From Mycobacterium sp. JS623 (GTDB lineage Bacteria; Actinomycetota; Actinomycetes; Mycobacteriales; Mycobacteriaceae): a stretch of 64,000 bases of DNA. The stretch spans positions 1,798,001 through 1,862,000 of the forward strand of contig NC_019966.1 in the NCBI RefSeq assembly GCF_000328565.1. The letters are read 5' to 3'. Shown here piece after piece: positions 9,255 to 17,968 of this stretch; the stretch's first letter is position 1; the number at the start of each line of letters is the position of its first letter. The position numbers and the translations under genes are program-made. The notes beneath the pieces are model-generated. The model ran no database searches. It saw only the letters and a program-made list of their open reading frames with translations, and was not told where the DNA came from.

Positions 9255-9573
9255 CACGCGCCAGTGCAGTCCTCCGCGGCGTGAGCCGAAGTGCAGGCCT
9301 CGGGCACTTCCCGCTCTCGATTGACGGCGGCCCTAGACCTGCGACGCACACAACTCACGTTGCCGGTGATGGCCATTCCAGACCGCCAACGGCCGCCGGC
9401 CCGCTTGCCAGGTGTCATTGGTTGTCGGACCAGGCTGCGACGTGGTGTCGATGAACTGGTCTGCGCGCGTACACACTTGTCTGATCGGTGCAGCAGCGGG
9501 AGACCGGTTTGTCGGCCGGGCCGGTCGTTCAACCTCGACGATGCGATCGGCTACGCGCTCGGTGAAACTACCT
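9255..9573. other. intergenic, no gene recognised
   Basis: These 319 bases between the E3 gene and the transposase scrap hold only short frames with no family pattern. The right end carries a near-palindrome (GAGTCGTTAACTC, 9582-9594, just inside the scrap) that may be part of the original IS end. Confidence 0.5.
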
Positions 9574-9890
9574 AGTGTCCTGAGTCGTTAACTCGGGTGC
9601 ACTAGTTGGCGATGCTGGCCAGGATTTGGCAGGTGGCTTTGGTCCAGACGTCGCGTCGTGGGGGTGTCGTTCCAGGTGTCGATCACGGCGGATGTCGGCG
9701 TTGAGTTGACGGTCCGAGGTGTGGGTGCGCGGCGCCGGTTCTTGGTGGTCGGTTCAGCGAACCACCGTTCGACCAGGTTGAGCCACGATGAGCTGGTTGG
9801 AGTGAAGTGCAGTACGAGCCGGGGATGGCTTGTCAGCCAACGCCTTACCGCCGGGTCTTGTGCTGCCGGTGACCACCCCATAGAAAAGAG
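9574..9890 (-). pseudogene. IS630-family transposase, decayed C-terminal fragment
   Basis: On the minus strand the segment reads WLTSHPRLVLHFTPTSSSW followed by LNLVERWFAE, the C-terminal catalytic region of IS630-type DDE transposases. The frame then shifts at least twice. Family-like pieces (LNADIR, IDTWND, then DVWTKATCQILASIAN, a stop, and RVNDSGH) lie in three different frames. The 5' two thirds of the transposase are missing. It is therefore a dead scrap that marks a past insertion between the keto acid dehydrogenase operon and the next module. Confidence 0.8.
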
Positions 9891-9998
9891 TCAATTTCAG
9901 ACGCCTTTGACATCGCGACCGCCGCGCCCATGTCGTCACTCTCGGCACCGTCCGGAGACGTGCCAGCACGTAACCCTGAACCACAAACGTTTGGCCAA

Positions 9999-10844
9999 CT
10001 AGGAATCTCGTTCGGGTGCGGTCATGGAGTGCTTGTGTCGCGCCGCCTCGCTGGAGACCAGGCCGACGATCAGGATGGTCGCGACCAGTGTGACCCAGCC
10101 AGCGCCCAATCCGAGGCCGCTTTCGTTCGGGACGACTGCGAGCCAGTCCGCAAAAGACGCACCCAGCGGACGTGTCAGGACGTAGGCGCACCAGAAGGCC
10201 ACGATAGCGTTCAGACCCAGCCACCGATGCCCAATCGCTGGCAGCGCGATCAGGACCGCGAATAAGACGCCCGACAAGAGAAACCCCAGGTTGCGAGTTG
10301 TTGCCGCGACATCGCCCAGCGCGGTGCCGAGGGCGAACGTGAAGAAAACCGCGATCCAATAGAACGTCTCACGGCGACGCGTGTTGATGCTGTGCACGGA
10401 CAGTGTCTTTTCAAGCAGATACCAGAGTCCGAAGTCCACGATAAGCGCGCCCGCATACGCCGCAGTCGTCGCCCATAGCGGGACGCCGATGATGAAGTGC
10501 ACTACATCGGCGGCTACGGTGCCGAAGATGCTGACCCCGACTACCGCGAACCAGTACACCGCCGGTACGTAGCGCCGCCGTGAAAACTGCAGCACTAGCG
10601 CCACCACGAAGATCAGCGTGTCGAGACCAAGCGTGCCTGCAATGCCTATTACGGGTAGACCCTGGCCCCTCCTGAGCGCCCAGTCCGATGCGGATTCACC
10701 CATGCCAGTGCTCAATATCTTGATGACCCAAAACAGGGCGGTGATCTGAGGCACTTTCGTCATCATCGGTTCACCGCTGCGGTGCTGCCGTGCGGTCTGG
10801 ATGGGAACGCGTATCGCGTTGGTCACGTCTTGGGAATTCAACAC
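9999..10844 (-). CDS. multi-pass membrane protein, COG4705-like
   Basis: The protein of up to 281 residues has a near-N-terminal KVPQITALFWVIKILSTGMGE followed by about seven hydrophobic segments. Repeated conserved elements are GDVVH-like and LGTALGDVAATT stretches, and RPLGASFADWL near the C-terminus, typical of the uncharacterised COG4705 membrane-anchored proteins. Translation could start at 10844 or at one of two methionine codons, 10766 and 10763, just before KVPQITA. No function is established for the family. It stands alone: the IS scrap lies downstream and the decayed MBL promoter region upstream. Confidence 0.7.
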   Translation of the reverse strand: MLNSQDVTNAIRVPIQTARQHRSGEPMMTKVPQITALFWVIKILSTGMGESASDWALRRGQGLPVIGIAGTLGLDTLIFVVALVLQFSRRRYVPAVYWFAVVGVSIFGTVAADVVHFIIGVPLWATTAAYAGALIVDFGLWYLLEKTLSVHSINTRRRETFYWIAVFFTFALGTALGDVAATTRNLGFLLSGVLFAVLIALPAIGHRWLGLNAIVAFWCAYVLTRPLGASFADWLAVVPNESGLGLGAGWVTLVATILIVGLVSSEAARHKHSMTAPERDS

Positions 10845-11094
10845 TTCTACTTCCTATGAATCGAAGTTCTCGGCGGAGACGGCGATGTCAGGACAGTCGA
10901 CTAGCGCATCGGGGCGAGTTCGCATGAGAGAAACGTCGCCGCGGTGAACGTGCCCGTCACGGGTGACCCCTTCTGCGCTGACGCCGGAGAGCCCCGTGAT
11001 GCTGACTGAGCGACGCGGTATTACGCGTTGGCGACGAAGTGATCCACTGAGTGTCCGACGTCTTCGATGGTGTTCTCGGCGATCTCCATGTCCT

Positions 11095-11113
11095 ATCTGA
11101 GCGGTGTTCAAAT
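11095..11113 (-). promoter_or_regulatory. operator-like 19-bp inverted repeat (decayed MBL promoter, site 2)
   Basis: The plus-strand sequence ATCTGAGCGGTGTTCAAAT is the counterpart of the site at 22222-22240. Half-sites ATCTG and CAAAT form an imperfect inverted repeat. It lies just upstream of the gene scrap start, as in the intact copy. Confidence 0.55.
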
Positions 11114-11135
11114 GAACGATCCGATGCTAGCGCGA

Positions 11136-11154
11136 ATCTGAACACTGTGCAGAT
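11136..11154 (-). promoter_or_regulatory. operator-like 19-bp inverted repeat (decayed MBL promoter, site 1)
   Basis: ATCTGAACACTGTGCAGAT has perfect ATCTG/CAGAT half-sites and corresponds to the site at 22181-22199. Spacing to site 2 (41 bases start to start) equals that at the intact promoter. Confidence 0.6.
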
Positions 11155-11160
11155 TCCGAC

Positions 11161-11663
11161 GAATCAGCCTCGAGATGCTTGCTGGGTTGTGCCGACGCCC
11201 CATGACGCCAAGATCGTGTTGAGCATTGATAGGCGGACTGAGTTGGAGGGACGCTGAAGACCACCTCGCAGGATGTCACGCATTGATCGACGCAGTCGAT
11301 GGCCAGCATCGCCAACTAGTGCGCCCGCACCAACGACTCAGTACACAGCGGTCGAGCTGTGCTCTCGCCGCAAATTCTGTAGCAAATCAGAGTCAGCGGC
11401 ACACTCGAACCGTGGGACGTCACCAACGATGGTCGAGCTGATGACGCCCATCCTCGCCGCCTAGACCTCCTCTTACGGCGCTGCCAACGCCTGCTTGACG
11501 CTCATAGTTCCGCGGACTAATCTGACTGAAGTTCTGACTATCGGTATGGTGTTCTGTTCTGAGGAACAAGACGGCCCCGATCGGACAAGATGTGCAGCGC
11601 CCCGGATAGGGAGCCTCGGTCCCACCGGATCCCGAGGTCCCGACAGAGGAGAGATAGAAGCTG
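11161..11663. other. intergenic, no gene recognised
   Basis: About 500 bases between the MBL scrap and the luciferase-like monooxygenase. Short open frames occur on both strands, but none has a family pattern or convincing start signals. The last 120 bases presumably carry the promoter of the gene at 11664. Confidence 0.5.
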
Positions 11664-12776
11664 ATGCAACTCGGATTCTTTACCCAGCCGGTCCATCCGC
11701 TCGGCCGCGACTACGCCGAAACATTGGCGGAAGATCGTGCGATCTTCATCCTTGCTGATCAGCTGGGATTCTCCGAGGCATTTTGCGGCGAGCACCTGGT
11801 CGACCAGATCGAAAACGTTCCCAGCTCACTGCTGTTCCTCGCGTCGCTCGTCGACTCGACGAAGACGATGAAGCTGGCCCCCGGCGTGCTTAATCTTCCG
11901 TTCAGCCATCCCGCCGTCATCGCGGCGAGCGTCGCGATGCTCGACAACATGCTGCAGGGCCGGCTGATGCTCGGGATCGGGGCAGGCGTCGGTCGGGCAG
12001 ACGCAGAGATCGTGGGTCGACTTGACGAAGATCGCAACGCGATGTTCGAAGAGGCGATCGAGCAGATCGTGGCCCTGTGGACGACGGAGGCGCCCTACCG
12101 TCTCGCGGGCAAGTACTGGAACATCTCCACCGAGCGCACGCTGTGGCCCGAACTCGGGTTGGGGTCCATGGTCAAGCCATTCCAGAAGCCGCATCCGCCG
12201 ATCCTCGGAGCGTCAGGCGATCCGGCCTCCAAGCGGGTGTCGGCTTTCGGGCGAAACGGCTGGCTGCTCATGTCGTCTGACACCGTGCCTGCCAACCGGC
12301 TGGCCGAGCACTGGGAGAACTACGAGGCCGGGTGCGTTGACGGCGATCGGCAGGCAGATCGCGACGAATGGCGTGTTGTGCGTTCGATATTCGTCTGCGA
12401 GGACGAGAAGACCGCGCGCTCCTACGGCAAGGATGATCCGCAGAGTCCGTATCGCCAGCACTTTGAGCACCTGTTCACGAAGTTCAAAAAGGGGCGCTCC
12501 TTGGGCATGGTCAAGACCGATCCGCAGATGCCCGACGAGGACGTGACGCTGGACTACTTCGTGGACGAGTGCATCATCGCCGGCGGGATCGATCAGGTGA
12601 TTGACGAGATACTGGCCATCCGCGAGGCGGCCGGACCCTTTGGAACCCTGGTCTATGCCGGCAAAAACTGGACCGATCCGGCGCTGAGCCGTCGCTCGAT
12701 GGAATTGATGGCCGAGGAAGTCATGCCCGCCATCAACGCGGCGACCGGCAGTGACACGGTTGCGGCCTCGGCATGA
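11664..12776 (+). CDS. luciferase-like (LLM class) flavin-dependent monooxygenase
   Basis: The 370-residue protein has the bacterial luciferase/LLM fold pattern: an N-terminal MQLGFFTQPVHP strand, GFSEAFCGEHL after the first helix, KLAPGVLNLPFSHPAVIAASVAMLD, and GRLMLGIGAGVGRADAEI. Such enzymes use FMNH2 or F420H2 to oxygenate terpenes, ketones and other small molecules. A flavin reductase gene lies 3.8 kb downstream in the same direction (16594), which could supply reduced FMN. It heads a co-directional set with an FAD oxidase, a decarboxylase-like amidohydrolase and a binding protein, so it probably starts or takes part in a degradation route. The substrate is unknown. Confidence 0.8.
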   Translation: MQLGFFTQPVHPLGRDYAETLAEDRAIFILADQLGFSEAFCGEHLVDQIENVPSSLLFLASLVDSTKTMKLAPGVLNLPFSHPAVIAASVAMLDNMLQGRLMLGIGAGVGRADAEIVGRLDEDRNAMFEEAIEQIVALWTTEAPYRLAGKYWNISTERTLWPELGLGSMVKPFQKPHPPILGASGDPASKRVSAFGRNGWLLMSSDTVPANRLAEHWENYEAGCVDGDRQADRDEWRVVRSIFVCEDEKTARSYGKDDPQSPYRQHFEHLFTKFKKGRSLGMVKTDPQMPDEDVTLDYFVDECIIAGGIDQVIDEILAIREAAGPFGTLVYAGKNWTDPALSRRSMELMAEEVMPAINAATGSDTVAASA

Positions 12777-12855
12777 CAGTCATCACCAGGCAGGGAGGGC
12801 CCGTGGCGTTTGGGATCAAATGCGCGGACAGTAACGATCATCGAAAGGTGCGGTT

Positions 12856-14289
12856 GTGACGAGCGAGTTGACCACCCAGAAGTTTGACGACTTCCCGCCG
12901 GTATTCAAAGGGCCGACGCTGCGGCCCGGCGACGAAGGCTTCAGAGAATCTCGCCTGCTGTGGAACATGCGGCGCGCCAACGACATCCCGGCCTTGATCG
13001 TGCAGCCCCTTGATCCCGAGGACGTCGTGGTGGCCGTCGACTACGCCCGTCGCCACGGCGTAACAGTCGCGGTCCGCAGCGGAGGTCACGGCGTCGACGG
13101 CTACGCGATGCCGCACGACGCGCTGGTCATCGACACCTCGAAGATGAAGCGGATCTCGGTCGACGCGGCGACGGGACGCGCCACACTCGAAGCCGGGGTC
13201 CTGCTTGGCGAGATGGACGCCGCCACCCAGGAGCACGGCTATGCGGTGCCCGCCGGGGTGGTCAGCAACACCGGGGTAGCGGGTCTCGCGCTGGGCGGCG
13301 GAGTTGGTCATCTCTCGCGCACCTTCGGCGCCACCGTCGACAATCTGCTCTCGATCGACGTCGTCACGATGGATGGCCGTGTCACCACTGCGTCGGCGGA
13401 GTCCAACCCCGACCTCTTCTGGGGCATGCGCGGCGCCGGGCACAACCTGGCGATCGCGACGTCGTTCACCTTCCAGGCGCAGAAGGTCGGCCCGCAGGTC
13501 GTCAGTGGCGTCCTCGTCTACTCGCCGCAGGAGGCGCTGTCGTTCTGCGCCGGCATTGACGAGGCGATGAGCCGATCTCCCCGGAGCCTCTCCATACCCA
13601 TGATCTTCACGCCCGCACCGCCGCTGCCGGGCCTGCCCGAGGAGCTGATCGGCACGCCGCTGCTGCTCGCAGTCGTCATCTATGTCGGCCCAGTCGAGGA
13701 CTACGACGCCGCGATAAGCGAAGTCAACGCCCTGGCAACACCTTTGGCCAACATGGTGGGACCAACCACGTGGTGCGCGACGAACTCGCTGGTGGATGCC
13801 TTTCAACCGATCGGCGGGCGCTACCACAGTGGTGGTGGATACCTGTCGGCGATGAGCGCCGAGATCGCCGCGCTCGCACTGGAACGCGTCGCGGCGGCGC
13901 CGGTGCCCACCGGCCCGAGCACCGGGTGTCTGATCTCGTTCCCCATGCTTGGCGGCGCATTGCAAGACGGCGACGAGGAGGCCTGCGCGTTCTCCCGCAC
14001 CGGCGCCGCCTGGGTATCCGAGGTGGTCGCGATGTGGGACACCGAGCCAGCCGACGACGAGTACATGGGCTGGGTCGCCGAGGGTGTGGAGGCGCTGGAG
14101 CCCTACTCGACAGGAACCGGCTACATCAATCTGACAGCGCACCGCGGTCCGGAGTGGCTGCGCAATGTGTACGGCTCGGCGCAGAAGTGGGACCGGATCG
14201 TGGAGCTCAAGCGCAAATGGGATCCCGACAACCGGCTTGCGCACAACAAGAACGTGCTGCGTGCAGCCGACGCGACGCCCACGGACTGA
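12856..14289 (+). CDS. BBE-type FAD-linked oxidase (PCMH/FAD_binding_4)
   Basis: The 477-residue protein starts at GTG 12856 after GAAAGGTG. It has the PCMH FAD domain (residues ~45-215) with RSGGHGVDGY, where His78 is at the position that commonly carries covalent 8-alpha FAD in this family. GVAGLALGGGVGHLSRTFG and GAGHNLAIATSFTF follow. The C-terminus ends with YGSAQKWDRIVELKRKWDPDN, the berberine-bridge-enzyme signature. Related enzymes oxidise alcohols, amines or sugars with O2. The gene lies between the LLM monooxygenase and the amidohydrolase, with gaps of 79 and 40 bases, so it is probably in the same operon. The second, typically cysteinyl, FAD link is not evident. Confidence 0.82.
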   Translation: MTSELTTQKFDDFPPVFKGPTLRPGDEGFRESRLLWNMRRANDIPALIVQPLDPEDVVVAVDYARRHGVTVAVRSGGHGVDGYAMPHDALVIDTSKMKRISVDAATGRATLEAGVLLGEMDAATQEHGYAVPAGVVSNTGVAGLALGGGVGHLSRTFGATVDNLLSIDVVTMDGRVTTASAESNPDLFWGMRGAGHNLAIATSFTFQAQKVGPQVVSGVLVYSPQEALSFCAGIDEAMSRSPRSLSIPMIFTPAPPLPGLPEELIGTPLLLAVVIYVGPVEDYDAAISEVNALATPLANMVGPTTWCATNSLVDAFQPIGGRYHSGGGYLSAMSAEIAALALERVAAAPVPTGPSTGCLISFPMLGGALQDGDEEACAFSRTGAAWVSEVVAMWDTEPADDEYMGWVAEGVEALEPYSTGTGYINLTAHRGPEWLRNVYGSAQKWDRIVELKRKWDPDNRLAHNKNVLRAADATPTD

Positions 14290-14329
14290 CCGCCGAGCCA
14301 GCGGCAGCCGAATCGCCAAGGAGAAGCCA

Positions 14330-15385
14330 ATGAGGATCATCGCAGTCGAAGAGCACTTCCTCGATCCCGAGATCGCGGCGGCGACTGCGCCGGCGCTCAA
14401 AGAACTGAGCCCCGATTTCATGGCCGCGTTCGTCGAGACGGGCGACTTTCCGCCGCCGGACGTGGCGCAGGGGTTGGGCGAGCGGCGGTTGGCCGACATG
14501 GACGACAGCGGGATTGCGATGCAGGTGCTGTCCTGCCCGAACGCCCAACTTCTCCCCGCGGAGTGCGCGGTCGAGGTGGCCCGCCATGTCAACGACAAAG
14601 CGGCCGACGCCACCCGCAGGCATCCGGATCGCTTCGCCGCCTTCGCGGCCTTGCCCACCGCCGTGCCCGACGCAGCCGCCGCCGAGCTGGCGCGGTGTGT
14701 GACCGAGCTCGGCTTCGTGGGGACGCTCATCACGGGTAGGACCGATGGGGAGTATCTCGACGCCCCGCGCTTTGATCCGATCCTCAAAAGCGCGGCAGAC
14801 TTTGACGTTCCGATCTATCTGCACCCTGCCGTCCCGCCGTGGGCCATCACCTGCGCCTGCTACGTCGGCGGCCTCTCGCCGATCGTGACCGCGCGCCTGC
14901 AGACCAGTGCATGGGGTTGGCACCAGGAGACCGCAGCCCACTTCCTGCACCTGGTCCTCTCAGGCGTGCTCGACCGCTACCCGCAGCTTCAGTTCATCCT
15001 TGGGCATTGGGGCGAGATGGTTCCGTTCTTCCTGGATCGGATCAACGGGGAACTTCCGCAACGGGTCACCAAGCTCGACCGACCGTTCATCGACTACTTC
15101 CGCGACAACGTCTACATCACCCCGAGCGGCATGTTCAGCCAGGCACAGCTTCAGTACTGCCTCGAGATGCTCTCGATCGACCGCATCCTGTTCTCGACGG
15201 ACTATCCAATCCTGCCCATGGCAGGTTCGACCGGCTTTCTGGACGAGGCGAACATTTCCGACGAGGACAAGCGAAAGATCGCCCACGAGAACGCCGAGCG
15301 GCTCTTGCGGCTCACGCCCAACGGTGATCCGGACAACCTCCTCGCCGACAACAAGAACGGGCCCGTCCCGACAGCCGTGTCGTGA
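14330..15385 (+). CDS. amidohydrolase, ACMSD / gamma-resorcylate decarboxylase family
   Basis: The 351-residue protein starts at 14330 after AAGGAGA. It belongs to amidohydrolase_2: EEHF at residues 7-10 (the metal-binding E-x-H form seen in nonhydrolytic decarboxylases), His165 in YLHPAVPP, His226 in LGHWGEMVPF and Asp291 in FSTDYP. This set is typical of metal-dependent decarboxylases such as ACMSD, gamma-resorcylate and 5-carboxyvanillate decarboxylases. The likely reaction is removal of CO2 from an aromatic or vinylogous acid in the same pathway as the two flavoenzymes upstream. Hydratase or hydrolase activity is an alternative. Confidence 0.82.
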   Translation: MRIIAVEEHFLDPEIAAATAPALKELSPDFMAAFVETGDFPPPDVAQGLGERRLADMDDSGIAMQVLSCPNAQLLPAECAVEVARHVNDKAADATRRHPDRFAAFAALPTAVPDAAAAELARCVTELGFVGTLITGRTDGEYLDAPRFDPILKSAADFDVPIYLHPAVPPWAITCACYVGGLSPIVTARLQTSAWGWHQETAAHFLHLVLSGVLDRYPQLQFILGHWGEMVPFFLDRINGELPQRVTKLDRPFIDYFRDNVYITPSGMFSQAQLQYCLEMLSIDRILFSTDYPILPMAGSTGFLDEANISDEDKRKIAHENAERLLRLTPNGDPDNLLADNKNGPVPTAVS

Positions 15386-15464
15386 CGCAGCGGCGAACTG
15401 ACCACCCAGCCCATCGGGGCGGTGCACAGCAAGGAACCGAATCAACCGAAGGGAAAGGCACACG

Positions 15465-16520
15465 ATGAGCAACGCAGCGAACAAAACCTATGCCCCCGCG
15501 CCCATCAAAGAGGGCGGGATGCCATCGGTGGTGCCCGGCTTCGGCCCGGTGGATCCGGTCAACATCCGCGCCCTGTTAATGCTCGAAGTCGCGAAGTACC
15601 TGATGGTCGACGACGAGTGGCCGTACCGCGAGACGACCATCCAGATGCAGAGTGCCGGTGACGAACTGGGTGTATTCCGGTTCTTCGGCGCCAACCACCC
15701 GGATTCCATCCGCCAGGTCTTCGAACGCAAACTCGACATTTCGATCATGAATCCGTCGGTCATCTTGTCGATGGCCCACCGCGGCGTGGGTCCGTATGAC
15801 GAGCCCATGCAGGTGGCGCTGATCGCCGTGATGCCCCACGACGACCAGCTCGGGTTCGCCGTCAGCGAGGCGTCCGGCCTGACCTCGCTCGACGACATTC
15901 GCGAAAAGCGCTATCCGCTGCGGTTGTCGGTCCGCGGGTCGCTGGATCACAGCACCACCGAACTGGTGGAGGAGGTCTTGAACGTGCACGGGTTCGGCTA
16001 CGCCGACATTGTCGAGTGGGGCGGCAGCGTCTCCTACGACCAGCAGATGCCGCCGATCGGGTTCCCCAACAACCCATCTCGGATCGAGCTCGCCGCCGCC
16101 GGGCACTACGACGCTATCTTCGAAGAGGGCGTCTTCATCTGGGTGAACGCCGCTGTGGGGGCCGGCCTGCGTTTCTTGGACATCGCACCCGAGCGGCTCG
16201 CCGAGCTGCAGCGACTCGGGTTCGCGCCCGCCAAGATCGAAAAATCTCGCTACACCGGGCTCGCGGCCGACGTCACGACGGTCGATTTCAGCGGGTGGCC
16301 GATTTATGCCCGCGCCGACGCCCCCGATCTGCTGGTCCGCAAATTCTGTCAGGCGCTGGAAGTCAGGAAGGACTCCATCCCCTGGAACATCGGCCCGGTC
16401 AAACAGCAGGACCTGCCGCTGCAGAAGATGCTGGTGGAAACCCCGGAGACGCCGCAAATGGGTGTCCCCTTCCACCCGGCGGCCAAGGAGTTCTGGACAG
16501 AGATGGGCTATCTCAAATAG
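15465..16520 (+). CDS. TAXI/periplasmic-binding-like protein lacking a signal peptide
   Basis: The 351-residue protein resembles type II periplasmic solute-binding proteins of the TAXI/NMT1 kind: SLDDIREKRYPLRLSVRGSL marks the first lobe linker, followed by VEEVLNVHGFGYADIVEWGG, then an AAAGHYDAIFEEG segment. The N-terminus (MSNAANKTYAPAPIKEGGM) is hydrophilic: there is no signal peptide and no lipobox, and no TRAP or ABC membrane genes are adjacent. It is therefore probably a cytoplasmic protein using a binding-protein fold. It follows the amidohydrolase by 79 bases with AAGGGAAAGG before the start, in the same co-directional set. Its role, perhaps substrate binding or an enzyme derived from this fold, is unknown. 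Confidence 0.65.
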   Translation: MSNAANKTYAPAPIKEGGMPSVVPGFGPVDPVNIRALLMLEVAKYLMVDDEWPYRETTIQMQSAGDELGVFRFFGANHPDSIRQVFERKLDISIMNPSVILSMAHRGVGPYDEPMQVALIAVMPHDDQLGFAVSEASGLTSLDDIREKRYPLRLSVRGSLDHSTTELVEEVLNVHGFGYADIVEWGGSVSYDQQMPPIGFPNNPSRIELAAAGHYDAIFEEGVFIWVNAAVGAGLRFLDIAPERLAELQRLGFAPAKIEKSRYTGLAADVTTVDFSGWPIYARADAPDLLVRKFCQALEVRKDSIPWNIGPVKQQDLPLQKMLVETPETPQMGVPFHPAAKEFWTEMGYLK

Positions 16521-16593
16521 CACCCACCCCAAGGGGGACGTACGCGGTGCCGGCCTAGCGGCGGCGTACATCCGACTCGCTGTAGGAGGTTTT

Positions 16594-17193
16594 GTGATCG
16601 ATCAACCGCTTCACGTCGTGGGAATCGGCGGCACTGTCCGTCCAGGCTCCTCAACCGAACAGGCGTTGCGTTCTGCGCTCGCGCGGGTAGAAGCGATGGG
16701 CGCCACCACTACATGCTTCGGCGGAGCCGAACTCAGCGAGCTGGCGATGTATGACCCGCGCAGCTCGGCGCGATCCAGCATGGCCATGTTTTTGCTGAGC
16801 GAGCTGCGCAAGGCCGACGCCATCGTCATCGCTTCCCCCGGCTACCACGGAGGCGTCTCGGGTCTGGTGAAGAACGCGCTGGATTACACCGAGGACTTGC
16901 GCGCCGACCCACGGCCCTACTTCCACGGGTTGCCGGTCGGGTGCATCGCCACCGGCGCTGGCTGGCAAGGCGTCGTCACGACCCTCAACCAGCTCAGGAC
17001 GATTGTGCACGCCCTCCGCGGCTGGCCAACCCCGCTCGGTATCGGGATCAACACCGTCGAAACGACATTCGACTCTGACGGCCGCGGTGACAGCAAGCTC
17101 GAGAAACAGCTGACCGTGATGCAGCAGGAGCTGTTCGGTAGCGCGTCGCTGCACCGTCGAGCCGCGTGGCCGGCGCAGCACGTTGGGACCTGA
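16594..17193 (+). CDS. NADPH-dependent FMN reductase-like flavodoxin-fold protein
   Basis: The 199-residue protein starts at GTG 16594 behind a strong AGGAGG at 16584-16589, only a few bases away. The flavodoxin-like fold shows the FMN-phosphate loop GTVRPGSST (residues ~11-19), ADAIVIASPGYHGGVSGLVKNALDY and GCIATGAGWQG. Such reductases pass electrons from NAD(P)H to free FMN. In this operon it could feed the LLM monooxygenase at 11664. The C-terminal 20 residues are unremarkable. It is followed after 5 bases by a small unknown gene. Confidence 0.82.
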   Translation: MIDQPLHVVGIGGTVRPGSSTEQALRSALARVEAMGATTTCFGGAELSELAMYDPRSSARSSMAMFLLSELRKADAIVIASPGYHGGVSGLVKNALDYTEDLRADPRPYFHGLPVGCIATGAGWQGVVTTLNQLRTIVHALRGWPTPLGIGINTVETTFDSDGRGDSKLEKQLTVMQQELFGSASLHRRAAWPAQHVGT

Positions 17194-17198
17194 GGGGA

Positions 17199-17654
17199 GT
17201 GCCCATCACCATGGGGAGCCCAGCGCCAAACGCAGCGGGCGGAATCCGCGGCCAAACCACTGTTGCGCCGCAACGCCGTCGCATCACCGACGCGGAGCTC
17301 GCGTGGGCACTGGTCGAAACAGCTAAATCCAATTTGGACAGCGTCAGTCGGACCGCCGCATTTGTCGAAATAGGCTGCGGTGACGACATATCGGCGATCT
17401 CCCGGATACTGACCGCTGCGGTGCAAGGCTACGTCGGCCTTCCGGGCTCGCTCTTGCGGATGACCGACGAGTGGCTGGACCGCTATCGCGGAGTCGCTTT
17501 TGAGCCCGCGTTGCGCGACCTCCTTAGCAAGGCGCATCGGTTTGCCACGCCGGAACTTGTCGACGGACAAGTCGCCCGGCCGGTGACGACGCGCCCACTG
17601 CGGGTCCGCCGGGAGTACCGAACACCACGCAGGAGTCCTGCCCGCCCACGATAA
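17199..17654 (+). CDS. hypothetical protein, last gene of the LLM/oxidase set
   Basis: The 151-residue frame begins at GTG 17199 (or ATG 17211), behind GAGGGGAG, five bases after the FMN reductase stop. The tight spacing and an ordered middle part (ITDAELAWALVETAKSNLDS, then a segment rich in hydrophobic heptads, then DEWLDRYRG) suggest a real helical protein. The last 25 residues are Arg/Pro-rich and less convincing. I do not recognise a family. Possible roles are a subunit or regulator of the upstream enzymes. Confidence 0.5.
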   Translation: MPITMGSPAPNAAGGIRGQTTVAPQRRRITDAELAWALVETAKSNLDSVSRTAAFVEIGCGDDISAISRILTAAVQGYVGLPGSLLRMTDEWLDRYRGVAFEPALRDLLSKAHRFATPELVDGQVARPVTTRPLRVRREYRTPRRSPARPR

Positions 17655-17665
17655 TTCGCCACACC

Positions 17666-17968
17666 TCAGACGGCGTCGGGGTCGGCGCGATCATCGATGT
17701 GTGCGCGCGCCAGGCGGGCCTCGTCTGGTGCATTGCGCAGCAAGAGGAATCCGCCGATCCCGGGAACCAGCGACAGCGCCTTGACCCTGTTCGGAACCGA
17801 CAGCAGCGTCGCGCTGGCGATGATGCCCAGGTAGGCCAGGCCGTGCAGTAGACCGACAACACCGGAGACAGCTGGATTGTGAACGGTCGCCAGGTTGACG
17901 AGAAGCACCGCCAACGAGCAGGTTTCGACGGTGGAGATGGCCACCAACGGTTGGATACGCATCGTCAT
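17666..17968 (-). CDS. small membrane protein, DUF3817-like
   Basis: The 100-residue product has three hydrophobic segments (from ~residue 5, ~40 and ~60) and ends with a charged tail. Its ATG at 17968 overlaps the stop of the upstream membrane protein by ATGA, so the pair is translationally coupled. The pattern (HGLAYLGIIASATLLSVPNR) resembles short actinobacterial integral membrane proteins of the DUF3817 kind; the exact family is a tentative call. No function can be stated. Confidence 0.6.
   Translation of the reverse strand: MTMRIQPLVAISTVETCSLAVLLVNLATVHNPAVSGVVGLLHGLAYLGIIASATLLSVPNRVKALSLVPGIGGFLLLRNAPDEARLARAHIDDRADPDAV

Larger units (their letters stand above)
11000..11160 (-). pseudogene. 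decayed promoter and gene scrap of an MBL-fold hydrolase
   Basis: Read on the minus strand, 11160-11085 aligns base for base with 22180-22245, the promoter and leader of the intact MBL-fold gene at 22254, including both 19-bp inverted-repeat operators. Immediately after it the scrap encodes GEIAENTI-like sequence (GAGATCGCCGAGAACACCAT), which matches the 3' part of the intact gene near 22975. It then jumps to a segment matching the last ten codons (GTCGCCAACGCGT, then TACCG). Most of the gene has been deleted and the rest is out of frame. It shows that this regulon once had another copy here. Confidence 0.7.

Noticed and set aside
12838..14787. A 649-codon open frame on the minus strand.
   Set aside because: It lies opposite the BBE oxidase and amidohydrolase genes, which have clear motifs and ribosome-binding sites. 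Its translation is low-complexity Arg/Gly/Ala without family patterns.
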